DNA from: Nemertoderma westbladi
Taxonomy: Eukaryota > Xenacoelomorpha > Nemertodermatida > Nemertodermatidae
DNA: 35,000 bases
Reading direction: 5' to 3'
NCBI GenBank assembly: GCA_032718475.1
Contig: JAUCBJ010003412.1
Span: 1 to 35,000 of the forward strand
A program made the position numbers and the translations under genes. Below, in pieces: positions 9,037 to 18,724 of this stretch. The notes beneath the pieces are model-generated. The model searched no databases. It saw nothing but the letters and a program-made list of their open reading frames with translations, and was not told the origin of the DNA. Each line of letters starts with the position of its first letter. Positions within the stretch are counted from its first letter, which is position 1.

Positions 9037-9310
9037 TAATAATTCTAATTAAGTCAGTCAATCTTTCATGAAATGGAACCAAACTTTGTAGTATATAAAA
9101 AGTTTAGAAATTCTATACAGAGACAGACTTGTATAGTTCATCTGACAACCGATATGGGGCGGCAAATGACTATGTCCACTAATTGTTCATCTACGTAAAG
9201 GTTTATCTGGACTTACGTGCGCGCGATGGCCCCACGAACATGTTACTATATAGTCTGCTTCTTGAGCCTTGGTGTTCTATGTACTGTAGGACATATAGTT
9301 TGGAGTAACC

Positions 9311-9658
9311 ATGGCATCAAGGTTATCTCAAAATCTATTATCGACTTATTTGTATGAAGGATATACACAGCCCGAAATTCAGAAACTATTGGAATATGAT
9401 GACTCCTTAGATGTTTCAGTCAGAACAGTTCGACGCAGGATTTGTCTGCTAGGTATCAAGAAAAAATTAGATATCAGCCAGTTAGAAAGCATTATTGATG
9501 CCATTTTACTAGAACCATCGTGTGGGTATCAGAAAATGAAAAAATTATTATTATTATTAAGGAAATACCATATATTTGTTCGTGAAGAAGTTGTTGCTCT
9601 AATTCACCAAGCCATTGTTGTGATTCTCTTGAAACCAGGTTTTGGCCATGTACAGTAG
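9311..9658 (+). pseudogene. Integrase-like transposase, N-terminal piece
   Basis: 115 codons from an ATG in a strong context (aaccATGg). Residues 10-50 (TYLYEGYTQPEIQKLL then VSVRTVRRRICLLGI) fit a helix-turn-helix of the type heading invertebrate integrase-core (rve) transposases. Residues 55-105 (LEPSCGYQKMKKLL and FVREEVVALIHQAI) fit the GYxxM...V(R)xxVVxxL segment that precedes the catalytic domain there. The catalytic DDE domain, normally opening with a WHIDGxDKL-like string, is absent; the frame stops at 9656-9658 and no continuation is visible. It is probably a truncated copy. The family assignment rests on remembered motif layout, so it is moderate. Confidence 0.5.
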
Positions 9659-10552
9659 TACATCATACCATGTTGAAAGCTTTAACCAAAATATTATGGG
9701 TACCCTTTGTCAAGACGTTTGCAACATCAGTTGCCATGTCTAAGACACCAAACGCGCAAATGGCATTTTTCAATTACACTGATCACCACAAAGCTGACTA
9801 ATCATTCAATGTCATGTTAGAGGGGAATATGATGATCCAATTCGCTTCAATGTATTGGAACAAAAGACATTATTATTGACTGGGCTAATAATAAAAGAAA
9901 TCCTTCCCTCAAGTTTTTGTTTGAGTGGTCATACGGACCCATTCTGTCTGCTAAGCTTTTTAAAGAAGCTGTTCAACATAAATGTTGCCTTATATATAGC
10001 CTTATGCCTTATGTATGCCTTATAGATGAATATGTAGAAAGCTGTTCTGGCAAACCCTCGGGCACGGCGTCTCACTCTGACTCTACTTCCAGTAGTGATG
10101 ACGATCATTTATAATTACTAATTAGGTATATATACCGTTTTTTTTTAATAATTTGAGAATTTAATAATTTTCTTCAGTATATTAATATTATAATAATTCA
10201 TGCTAAATATTTAATATATATATATATATTATATATACAATACATATATATACATATATACATAATAAGATTCAGTTTAAATCAATTTAAAAAAATCAAT
10301 TACTGTAGGTAAATCAATTAAAAAATTTAAAATACGAATAACATTGCCAAATTATTAATAAAAAGTATTGTCATATTGCACATTATAGGTACGAAGTTCT
10401 CAAAAGTATCAAAATAACATTCAACTCAAATTAAACATATATAATAAGCTATAAAAGAGTAAAAAATATCACAATCAATTAGGTAAATCAATTAAAAAAA
10501 TTGCTATTTAAAATTACAGCTATATAATATATAAAAATATATAGGTTATATA
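9659..10552. other. No gene assigned; short open stretches and AT-rich repeats
   Basis: Two overlapping open stretches at 9820-10114 (for example IDWANNKRNPSLKFLFEWSY in one frame, EYDDPIRFNVLEQ in another) look like decayed coding sequence but cannot be placed in a family; the 9917 frame starts with TTG. 10200-10270 holds (AT)n and (TATACA)n runs. Confidence 0.4.
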
Positions 10553-10768
10553 TTGGTTGGTGGTGCTGCTGCTGATTGGCTCGTTGAGGCATCACCATCC
10601 TGTATCGTTTCCGTCATGGCAACAACACTCCCCAACAAAGTCAACCCTATTTGCCTGGCAATACCATGGGCACATGGTCTTTCCCTCAGCAATGGTCAAC
10701 ATTGGAAATCCGTTGTTTGTTTGAAGCTATTGATAGCTTAAGCTGGGTGCTGCTCTGGGTCTTAAACT

Positions 10769-10858
10769 GACAGTGGTGCAGACACTGGTGCAGACAGTTG
10801 TGCAGACACTAGTGCAGATAGTGGTGCAGACACTGGTGCAGATACTGGTTCAGACAGA
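10769..10858. repeat. 12-bp minisatellite (gtgcagacactg)n
   Basis: About seven copies of a 12-base unit alternating cagacactg, cagacagtt and cagatagtg. Because 12 is a multiple of three, open frames run through it (for example DTGA repeats), but they are short and have no flanking gene structure. Confidence 0.85.
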
Positions 10859-10859
10859 A

Positions 10860-11788
10860 GAGAAATGTTCTTCTGCCCACATGTGTCGTGTCGTGTATTG
10901 TATTTTGCACACATTACTATTTTTTAGCATTCGCTTTGCTTCCCGTAAAGAAATTGCAAATAGTTAAAAAATATACTTTCCAATATTATATTTTATTATT
11001 TTTTATTAAATAATATTACTATTAATAAATTAACAGAATAAAGCAAATTACACTTATTTGTGCTTAAAATGAAATGACTATTTTCGATAAAAAAAAAAGT
11101 AAGCGGAAAATCCCGCTTTTGTCACTCATTTTCAGTTTAATTTTTAGTTCAAGTTTTTAGCACGACGAAACGAGTGCTAGAATGCCAACGAGTGGAAAAC
11201 TAAACACACGAGGGCAGAATATCTGAATTTCGCTGAAAAACATGAGTGGAAAAGAGTGTTTTCCGTTCCAGTTTTGTATTGAATATTGTTTTATTTGAAA
11301 ATAATTCGATCGAATAGATTGGTTTTTGTTGTATGTGCGGGGTAGGCAACCACACAAACGAAAATAGTACCATTGACCTAGAAATTTACAACCGAATATA
11401 CTTGATAATCCAATGTAAATATAATTAATTTGCAAATTAGTCCACTAAATGCTAAGTAAAGGTGAAAAATTTTGTGCGGGAAAGTGTGTGTTACTGATGT
11501 GGAAAAACTGTGGAAATACACACTGGATTTCCCACATGGGATACCTGTGCGTAACACACTCTATAAGTGCGAAATAACACGTGTGTTCCACACATATAAG
11601 CATGTTTCATTTGAGGGTGTATTCCGACTGCGTAAATCCAATTGCGTTGCTGCGCTTACATTTTTCACTGCATATCAGGGCTGAATGTGACCATGTGTCA
11701 GTGACGATACTGGTAGGCAATACAAGTTACGTGACACAACACTAATTGTGATAAAACTTTGATAATGTTTTTAATATTGTACGTTTCA
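10860..11788. other. Intergenic, no gene recognised
   Basis: AT-rich with a (TTA/AT)-rich core at 10975-11040. Short open frames at 11157-11435 and 11472-11684 carry no recognisable domain. Confidence 0.45.
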
Positions 11789-11789
11789 G

Positions 11790-12331
11790 AGAAAGGTGCA
11801 GATCGTGGGTCTTCAGAACATTGTGCACTGGCTTTCCATAGGCTTTCCACGATTTGGAAGTCACCGAGAATTAATCGGAAACTTAAGGTCCGATTATTTA
11901 GAGCAGCAGTAGTTCCAGTACTCCTCTACGGGAGTCCATGCTGGGCTCTAACTGGTGAGGACACCAAATCTCTGGATGGCACATTCACAAGAATGCTACG
12001 CCGGGTTCATTGTGTCAAGTACAATGCACACATCTCCAACCAGACACTATATAACATTGGAGGTGTCTCATTGGTTCCCCCAAGCTTGACACTAGAACAA
12101 AATCGCCTCCGCTTTGCAGGACATTGCTTTCGCCGTGAGGACCAGCCAGTGCATAATCTTGTACTTTGGCAGCCTCATGGAGTGAATAAGCATGGTGGAC
12201 AGCCCATGACTTTCTTGAGACGCATCTTAAAGGACACTGGCCTTAAAGATGCGGATGATCTAGCAAATGTCATGGGTGATAGGGAGTTGTGGCGGTGCAA
12301 TTTTGTTGACAAGCCGGCACAGCATTCTTAA
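11790..12331 (+). pseudogene. RTE-like LINE, C-terminal end (family B, copy 1)
   Basis: Plus-strand frame with the post-reverse-transcriptase region: FHRLSTIWKSPRINRKLKV, FRAAVVPVLLYGSPCWALTG, RMLRRVHCVKYN, LRFAGHCFRREDQPVHNLVL and LWQPHGVN. It has the same overall organisation as family A at 3030-3665 but is clearly diverged. 5' truncated; the exact left junction is unclear, somewhere near 11790-11815. The frame ends just before a short 3' UTR and (TAG)n tail. This is the most intact copy of family B in the window. Confidence 0.85.
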
Positions 12332-12376
12332 AAATGCAGCTGCAATGCAGCATGCCGATCCTAGTAGTAGTAGTGC
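12332..12376 (+). repeat. Family B LINE 3' end and (TAG)n tail
   Basis: Contains the conserved 3' words gcagctgcaatgcagcatgc and cgatcctagtagtagtag. The same block is present inverted at 18725-18770 and 33046-33087, marking the 3' terminus of this LINE family. Confidence 0.85.
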
Positions 12377-12964
12377 ACTGGAGGACACTCATGGAGGTGA
12401 GGATCCTTCATTTCGTCAACCCTACCAAAAAATATCATCCAAGAAATTCAAAGAGGGCTTTACTTTACTCAGGCTTTGTGGTCATTAATCATGGGGGCGC
12501 AAAGACAATTAGGTTTTTCACGCAGGATGTGGGGATGGTGAAACTTGTCCGCCTTCAGGAGCCCGCATTCCGGGGCGACAAGTCTCGCAGGTTAATCCCC
12601 ATAATACAAGTACAGGAGCCGACTATTGTAATACCCGTTCCAACGGTGGTATGTCAGCAGTGAGACATTGCCATAAAATCAGAGGAGTTGATGGGCTCCT
12701 CTATTAATGTCCCTGAACTGGAACTGGAAGGGGTAAGTTCAAGATCGAAGTACTGTATAATATATTCGGTCTGGTGACCTGGCCTTTTTAGTACTGGTAA
12801 AATTTGTGTTACGATTTTTTAAAGCTGTATGAACCCAGTTACTTTGCTTAATAAAACAAACAAATAGATTTAAATTAATGACATAAATTTCACCTTGGCG
12901 AATTTATATCTCGCTTCAATGTTAAATTATAGCCATTTAGGGAAAGGGACAGGTTACAGCCGCT
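12377..12964. other. No gene recognised
   Basis: An open stretch at 12334-12663 continues out of the LINE tail in another frame without recognisable motifs. The rest is AT-rich. Confidence 0.4.
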
Positions 12965-13083
12965 TTAAACCCTCACTATAAAATATAATCGCACTATTAT
13001 ATAATATATGCAACCCTACAGCACGCCCTTTTCACTGTTGTTAAACCCTCACTATAAAATATAATCGCACTATTATATAATAT
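12965..13083. repeat. 43-bp direct repeat at 76-bp spacing
   Basis: 12965-13007 and 13041-13083 are identical: ttaaaccctcactataaaat followed by ataatcgcactattatataa and tat. They are separated by 33 unrelated bases. Confidence 0.9.
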
Positions 13084-13087
13084 CTGA

Positions 13088-13111
13088 GTGGCTCTTATAA
13101 GTAAGAGCCAC
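13088..13111. repeat. Perfect 10-bp stem hairpin
   Basis: gtggctctta (13088-13097) pairs with taagagccac (13102-13111) across a 4-base loop. It sits just beyond the 3' end of the endonuclease fragment on the minus strand. Confidence 0.7.
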
Positions 13112-13115
13112 GAAA

Positions 13116-13730
13116 TCAAATTATGAAAACAAGCTTTAAGTGATTTGCCACAATTGAGTTTGTGCTTTTACATATATTACGCAACTTTTTTCCATTCGAG
13201 TTTACTGTGTGATCAACAACCCCGACGTATTTAGCAAGTGAGTTACCCACTGCTACCGATTCTAACTGTCCTATTCTGGCATTGAAGTCACCCAATGCAA
13301 TAACATTAGGGCTGATAGATCCTCGTAAAACATTGTGTAGATTTGAGAAAGCGACGGGATCGAAATATAAGGAGTCCGTGGGTGGGATATAACAGCCACC
13401 AATTACATAACCCGGCAGGGCCGCGAATTGCAACCAAATTTGTTCCACAAAATCACAATGAACTGACGATATATAACTAACAAGATCATATTTAACAAGC
13501 GCCAACACACCTCCACGATCGGCGTTTGCCGAAAGATTCTGAATAATCTTAAACCCGGGAACTGAAATTATGCGACTAGTCTTTACTTCCTGCACAAATA
13601 CTACATCAAAATTATGCAGAAATTTAAATGTTTTGGGATCGAGAAGCTTATCTTTGACACCACATAGATTCCAAGAGCAGATAGAAAGAGTATTAGTTCT
13701 AGACAACAAACACTTCCAGGCGGCGCACCC
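13116..13730 (-). pseudogene. LINE ORF2, apurinic/apyrimidinic endonuclease domain (truncated)
   Basis: Minus-strand coding for the N-terminal endonuclease of a non-LTR retrotransposon, which nicks target DNA to prime reverse transcription. Motifs in order: SICSWNLCG, DVVFVQEVK, DRGGVLALVK, IWLQFAALPGYVIGGCYIPP, VIALGDFNARIG and NGKKLRNIC. The catalytic Asn (WN), Glu (QE) and Asp-x-Asn (GDFN) are visible. The C-terminal SDH segment of the endonuclease and the whole reverse transcriptase are missing, so the 3' part is lost. There is no ATG before the first conserved motif; instead the frame is continuous with ORF1 upstream, separated only by a TAG at 13733-13731. The CR1/L2/Jockey-type group is likely; the exact clade is uncertain. 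Confidence 0.87.
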
Positions 13731-13741
13731 CTATTGGGGTG
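13726..13741 (-). promoter_or_regulatory. Small hairpin enclosing the ORF1 stop codon
   Basis: cacccc (13726-13731) and ggggtg (13736-13741) form a 6-bp stem with a 4-base loop. On the coding (minus) strand the TAG stop of ORF1 lies in the loop and 3' arm (context CAA TAG GGG). It could influence readthrough or re-initiation, or be chance. Confidence 0.35.
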
Positions 13742-14340
13742 AGTTAAACTGGTCGATAACCACGTCATTGCGAAGTACCACGCGTCGTTTGTAATCGTAC
13801 CGTATCGTTACTCCCTGGTTCTCAGGGCGTTCTCGTTGCTCGCGAACAACTTTGCGTAGTCTACCTTCCTCGCGTCTGACAGCCAGGTGGACATCTATGT
13901 TGATGTATACCTTTTTGAAATTATCAACTCCGTTCAGCCGTCTTGCCTCTTTTAAAGCAGTAAACTTCAACGATTTATTCGAAAACCTGATTAGAATCGG
14001 GCGCGACCTTGGTTGGCCGTTCCCATTACTCCATCCAGCTCCAGATTGCTTTCCTATCCGTTGCAGGTTCTCAGACCGGATGTCCATCGCGCAGTCCGAG
14101 CACCCAATCGCTTTAAACATTTCTCGAACTTGCTCTAAATCAGATGGGCCTGCAGCTGGTGTGTTCCCATCTACAGACATGGCAGATGAAGCCGGACAGT
14201 CAGGAATACCAGAAACTATAATGTTATTTTGACGTTCTGTCGTGTCCATTCGGTCTATAAACGCTTGTGGATTATTGATAATAATACAAGCTGACTTGAG
14301 ATCGCTCTGCAGAATTGCAATGGATGATTTCAGATTTGTT
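13731..14340 (-). pseudogene. LINE ORF1 protein, RRM-like nucleic-acid-binding (5' truncated)
   Basis: Open from about 14340, with the first internal ATG at 14249, ending at TAG 13733-13731. The upstream part (LKSSIAILQSDLKSA) looks like the end of a coiled coil. It is followed by RQNNIIVSGIPD, VREMFKAIGCSD, SENLQRIGK, RPILIRFSNKSLKFTALKEA, KKVYINIDVHL, and a basic tail (RREEGRLRKVVREQRER). This is the usual coiled coil / RRM / C-terminal domain layout of L1-like ORF1 proteins that coat LINE RNA. A stop lies in frame at about 14347, consistent with truncation there. It pairs with the endonuclease frame directly downstream in the same reading frame. Confidence 0.82.
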
Positions 14341-14344
14341 TTCT

Positions 14345-15467
14345 ATACCAACATACTTAAATAAGTGTCTGTCAGCTATTAGATCCTATATAAATATAAT
14401 TTACTTACATAACAAAATTTTTCTGTGAAAAACTGCCGACTGAATTCGCGAGAGAGAAACGGGTGGGGCGATAATGCATTCCCTTCATTATCATTCAGAG
14501 CCGGAATATTTATGTAAACATCTAGAAACCATGCAGGCATGGAATATCTGAACTGTGGACAACAGGTTATCCCATATATTCCGCAACAAATATCACCGCC
14601 ACATACTTGCCTTATATTTACTTGAAAATTTTAAATAAATAATTTTATAAATTTTAATAAATTTTATACATTACATGTACCAGTATTTCTAAGTTAACTA
14701 ACCGTTACTGAAAGCAAAGTTACATCAAAATCTATATTGTTTTCATCAAAACCTATTTAATGTCCTCAGTAATTTAATTTACTGATTAATGTACTCTGTC
14801 AATAGGAAAAGTTACATTTGAAAAATCAAACATGTCTAGGAAAGGATTATAAGTTGATATTCTGTTGATATTATTTTTTGTTATATCAATCTTAGTATAA
14901 TTTGCTGCGGCCAATACTGCATATTTATAGCAATCTCCCAGCAGTCTATGCTTATGGTACATTGTTTATTTAATAATATTATAATAATTACTAATGTTCT
15001 GATCAGAACCGGAAAGTACCAATTCCTGGAGTGTGATTTGGTATCTTCTCAATGGCGCTGCAGGAGCCGGTGCTGGGTCCTGCAAACTTCCCAAAGTAAG
15101 TTGATCAACTGGATTACTAAAGCAAGCAATATTAAATCTCGTTAATCTACAGTTTAAAAATAATCATACAATATAATGAACAAGGACTCTCAATATTCTA
15201 AAAATAAGTAGAAATATTAATGATTTAGTAACAAGCTTGCACACCATTGTAACACCCACTCAGCTAGGAGCATTATCAAATGATATACCACAGCGATTCT
15301 ATTCTGGAAGTCGACCTCTAAATTTTTCCGAAAATTCAACAGTTTCCGCAATCAAAGCACCAGTGTGCCCGCTGATTTGCAGAAATTTTAAAAATCATTC
15401 AACAGGTTTGCACGATAGAGCTTCAACATAACGAATTACAACAGATTGGTTTTACTAGTGTTTATGT
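14345..15467. other. Intergenic, AT-rich, no gene recognised
   Basis: Several short open frames (14948-15145, 15237-15431) without domains. The stretch 14630-14700 is a (TTTTAAATTTATA)-type low-complexity region. Confidence 0.45.
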
Positions 15468-15664
15468 TATATTTTTGTAACTCTATCTTAAAATATGGAA
15501 GTGGAATTTAATTCTTTAACTGAATACAATGCATTAGCAGATCTGATAATAATAATGAAAATGTGACATTTTGCTGATTTTCTAATTTTCTTGAGTTTCT
15601 AATTTTAGCTCACAAAATTTCATAGAGGACATTCAATCAGCCAATTCCTGGACAGTGGAGATGT
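15468..15664 (+). repeat. Dispersed direct repeat, copy 1 (decayed)
   Basis: Closely matches 17388-17592 (starting atatttttgtaactctatct, continuing atggaagtggaatttaat, ending near gacagtggaga) but has small deletions, including about 16 bases after gcagatct. It lies 1.92 kb upstream of copy 2 in the same orientation. Confidence 0.85.
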
Positions 15665-15669
15665 TCGCG

Positions 15670-16845
15670 TTATTTCGAATTACAATAACGCGAGCTACAT
15701 ATTTTTGGGATTTATATTTTATGAATGTGCCAATATCGGTGGGGGGCACGGGAACAAAAAATTTGGGCATGTTTTATAAACTGGGGGCGATTAACGGGCG
15801 AAACTTGGGGGGACTTACAGGACGCGAAATTTGAAATTGAATACGAAATTGAATAAAGGGTAACAAGGTGTCTAACAAGGCTTTAATAATTAAAATACAA
15901 CCGGTGAACTACTCGATGATATCGTAGAGGCCCGCAGAGGAAGTCAATGGCTCCCAGTATGGAGGCAACGTTCCCGATTAATATCGCAATTACGATCCGC
16001 TGAAGGAGGAAGCGGTGAGATCTATCTATATACAGTAGGTGAGGCCTATATAGATATATAATACTGTATATATTACCAGCAGTGTTTCTCATCAACTGTA
16101 CAACATCCGTTGCTATACTGTACAGTATATGACTATCCTGTTGCTAGGTTGAATATTTTTTGATATCACAATCTATTTATATAAATAATGCTTCATTAAT
16201 AATAATAATTATTTAATTATTATGGTAGGAGTCGCCGATGACGAAGTCTTGAAAGGAGCAATGGACGAAGTTGAAGGTAGTGTCGGAAGTATGTCGTATG
16301 TCTGGGATTAAGGGAAGTCTCTTTAATTAAAGAGATCTATCTGAAGGAAGGCCGATGGGAAATTGCATGTTATATACTGTACAATGAACATAATTGTTAA
16401 CAGTATTATGTTTGTTGTGATTCTATTAACATAGGCCTACTACATTATTTTATTCAATTATTTAATCGAATAAAAAATAAAATTCAAAATTCTAGAATAA
16501 ATCAATGTTTCTTGATTATCGCTCTCCGTTAGGTCATTTGATGCGATGCACCCTCCTTCCCCCATTTTTATATTTCAAGCTACAGTAGTAAGCTATTTCT
16601 TACAGCATAGCATGTTCAGCATTTTTTTTACAAAAAATCGCATGCGAATGCATTTTATGTTTTGGGACAATGCAGTTAGTTATTTAATATATAAAAACTT
16701 ATTTACAAACTATGGCGATAATAAACTATGAGCTGCCCCAAACTGTTATGAGCTGTCATGTTCAAACATGAAATTTTTATTTATTACATACTAATAATAT
16801 TTATATTAGTACGAAAAACTCTCAGTGGTACTGGTCGATCAGAGA
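15670..16845. other. Intergenic, no gene recognised
   Basis: 15740-15830 is a G-rich stretch (gtggggggcacggg, actgggggcgattaacggg, cttggggggactta). The rest is AT-rich with short inverted words such as tctatctatata/tatatagata (16020-16060). Confidence 0.4.
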
Positions 16846-16849
16846 GAGA

Positions 16850-17042
16850 ACACACACTCCATGTTACACATTAGGTTGGTAATGGGGACATAAACGGTTG
16901 TTCAGGAATGCGTTGCTAAGCAATAAGGGGACGCCATTGATTGGTTTGTAATCACACACACCACGCTACACTAGGGTGGAAATGAGGACATGTTCGGGAA
17001 TAGGTTTCTAAGCAACAACGAACTCTTCGATTGGTTTTTTAA
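16850..17042. repeat. ~104-bp tandem duplication, diverged
   Basis: Two copies, starting near 16850 (acacacactccatgttacac) and 16954 (acacacaccacgctacac), share aggttggtaatggggacat / agggtggaaatgaggacat, then gaat(g/a)...g.ttgctaagcaa and ttgattggttt. There is clear parallel order with roughly 25-30% change. Confidence 0.7.
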
Positions 17043-17387
17043 GATGGGCAATGGGGCGGGCAATCTTTATAAAAAGGTGTGGTGAAATTTAAAATATATA
17101 TATTATAATAAAATAAATATATAATATAACGATTGCGATATGCAAATGCACAAATTATTACAATAATGTAGCAGCATAAGTAAGTAAGGTGGAGTTAGTG
17201 CAACGTATATTAAATTTTATATTTACTTAGACCCCCAAAACTCCCACTTCAATCGCTGCACTCATTATTTCGGTTTCTGCCTGTGTCTGAGCTCGACAAC
17301 AATGCAGTTTGTGACTTTGTGACTGCAGACACATGAGAGCCGACTGAACAAGGGCGAAATTTAACTTATGAGTGACACAGTTAATGA

Positions 17388-17998
17388 ATATATTTTTGTA
17401 ACTCTATCTTAAAATATGGAAGTGGAATTTAATTATTTAACTGAATACAATGCATTAGCAGATCTTGGTATCGATAATACTGATAATAATGAAAATGTGA
17501 CATCATTTGCTGAGCTTCTAATTTTCTTGAGTTTCTAATTTTAACTCACAAAATTTCATAGAGGACATTCAATCAGCCAATTCCCGGACAGTGGAGATTC
17601 AACTCAAACAATATTCCAGATAAAGAAAAATTTGACCTATTTTATAAGGACTTGGAAAATATTTGCAGTAAACACATACCAAAAAAATTGTCCTCCACGA
17701 AAGATGCCAAAGAAACCCTGGTGCTAAATGCTCTAATAAATAGTACCCTAACTAAAAATAGACTATATCGTCAATACTTAAAATATCCCACTGAAAAAAA
17801 ATTAATTTTAAATTAATTGAATTCAAATTGATTGACTTCAACGTTGCGAGCAGTGGAAAAGCAATACTACTCCACCACCCAGTTTGAAAAATATTCTAAA
17901 AATTTTCGTAAAACGTGGTTGTAAATCAATACAGCATTAAACAAATCTAGAAAAAGAATCATTCCAAAACAAATTACAACCCACGCCGAACATTGTAT
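17388..17998 (+). pseudogene. Jockey/CR1-like LINE fragment, endonuclease-RT linker region
   Basis: The first part is copy 2 of the direct repeat seen at 15468. It contains a 40-codon frame (MEVEFNYLTEYNALADLG...) that is intact here and broken in copy 1. From 17608 one frame reads NNIPDKEKFDLFYKDLENIC, SKHIPKKL, INSTLTKNRLYRQYLKYPTE, then after a stop and in a shifted frame EKQYYSTTQFEKYSKNFRKT and NKSRKRIIPKQITTHAEH. The ...FYxxLxxIxxKHxP...KNRLYxxYLKxP...YYxxxFxKYxxNxRKTW order is characteristic of the region between endonuclease and reverse transcriptase in Jockey/CR1-type LINEs. Both domains themselves are absent. Confidence 0.68.
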
Positions 17999-17999
17999 T

Positions 18000-18715
18000 A
18001 TATTTTATATTTTTTCTATTTCTATTTTTATATCATAACAATTTTTCACACACAATGCATGCAATAATAATAATTAAGATAACTAAATATTTTTAAGTAG
18101 TTAAGCATTATGCTTGAATGGTGGCTGACACAGGAGAAGTACTAAGAAAAGTAATAGTTGATTACACAATAAAACAACACAAAGAATCAGTTTTTTTAAT
18201 TAGGGTTGAGAATGTAACTTTTTAACCTACTTCTAAAACTTCCTATACTAATTGACCGTTGCACTGTAAGGGGTAAACTGTTCCATATTATTGGCGAGAC
18301 GAAGTAAAAATAGGTTGTTCTCTAACTTTAGTAGAATTATGAAACCGAAAGAAATTTTGGGATTGGGCGTTTATGGTTTGATGATGAAGTATAGATAAAC
18401 CGGTTATCAGTGAAATTTGAAATATAAAGATATTCGCGGTAATGGTGCAAATGATGGGTAACGTCGATTAATAATATTTTGGACTTTTTGTTGCTTCTTA
18501 TGCAAACTTGTAATTGAAATGCGGGATGAATCGGAGGTGCAGGTTTTCTTTCGTTTTGTTTTCCTTCGCCGAGGGTGAGGCAATGGATTAGTTGGTGGGT
18601 GATCAGATATGTCCACAGATGAATTTCCCTATACCGAGGTACAATAAAACAGATGGTGGTGGATTTGTGCAAAGTACAAATGTGACAATGCTTCCCTAGA
18701 TGCAAAAGATTTGAT
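18000..18715 (-). pseudogene. LINE 3' end: reverse transcriptase C-terminus and 3' UTR (Jockey/CR1-like)
   Basis: On the minus strand, 18300-18197 encodes VSPIIWNSLPLTVQRSI and SIGSFRSRLKSY, ending ILNPN-stop. This is the conserved last segment (xxxIWNSLPxxI+...SFxxxLKxYL) of Jockey/CR1-type reverse transcriptase proteins. Upstream, two shifted frames (around 18320-18615) contain HNSTKVREQPIF and a basic stretch, consistent with the preceding C-terminal part carrying frameshifts. 18000-18196 would be the 3' UTR. It lies back-to-back, in inverted orientation, with the plus-strand linker fragment ending at 17998. Confidence 0.65.
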
Positions 18716-18724
18716 TCTAAATAA

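Noticed and set aside
13852-14232. 126-codon plus-strand frame
   Set aside because: Antisense shadow of the LINE ORF1 RRM-like protein.
15468-17592. LTR retrotransposon with 0.2-kb LTRs
   Set aside because: No TG...CA ends, no primer binding site or polypurine tract, no gag/pol between; the downstream copy runs into LINE coding sequence.
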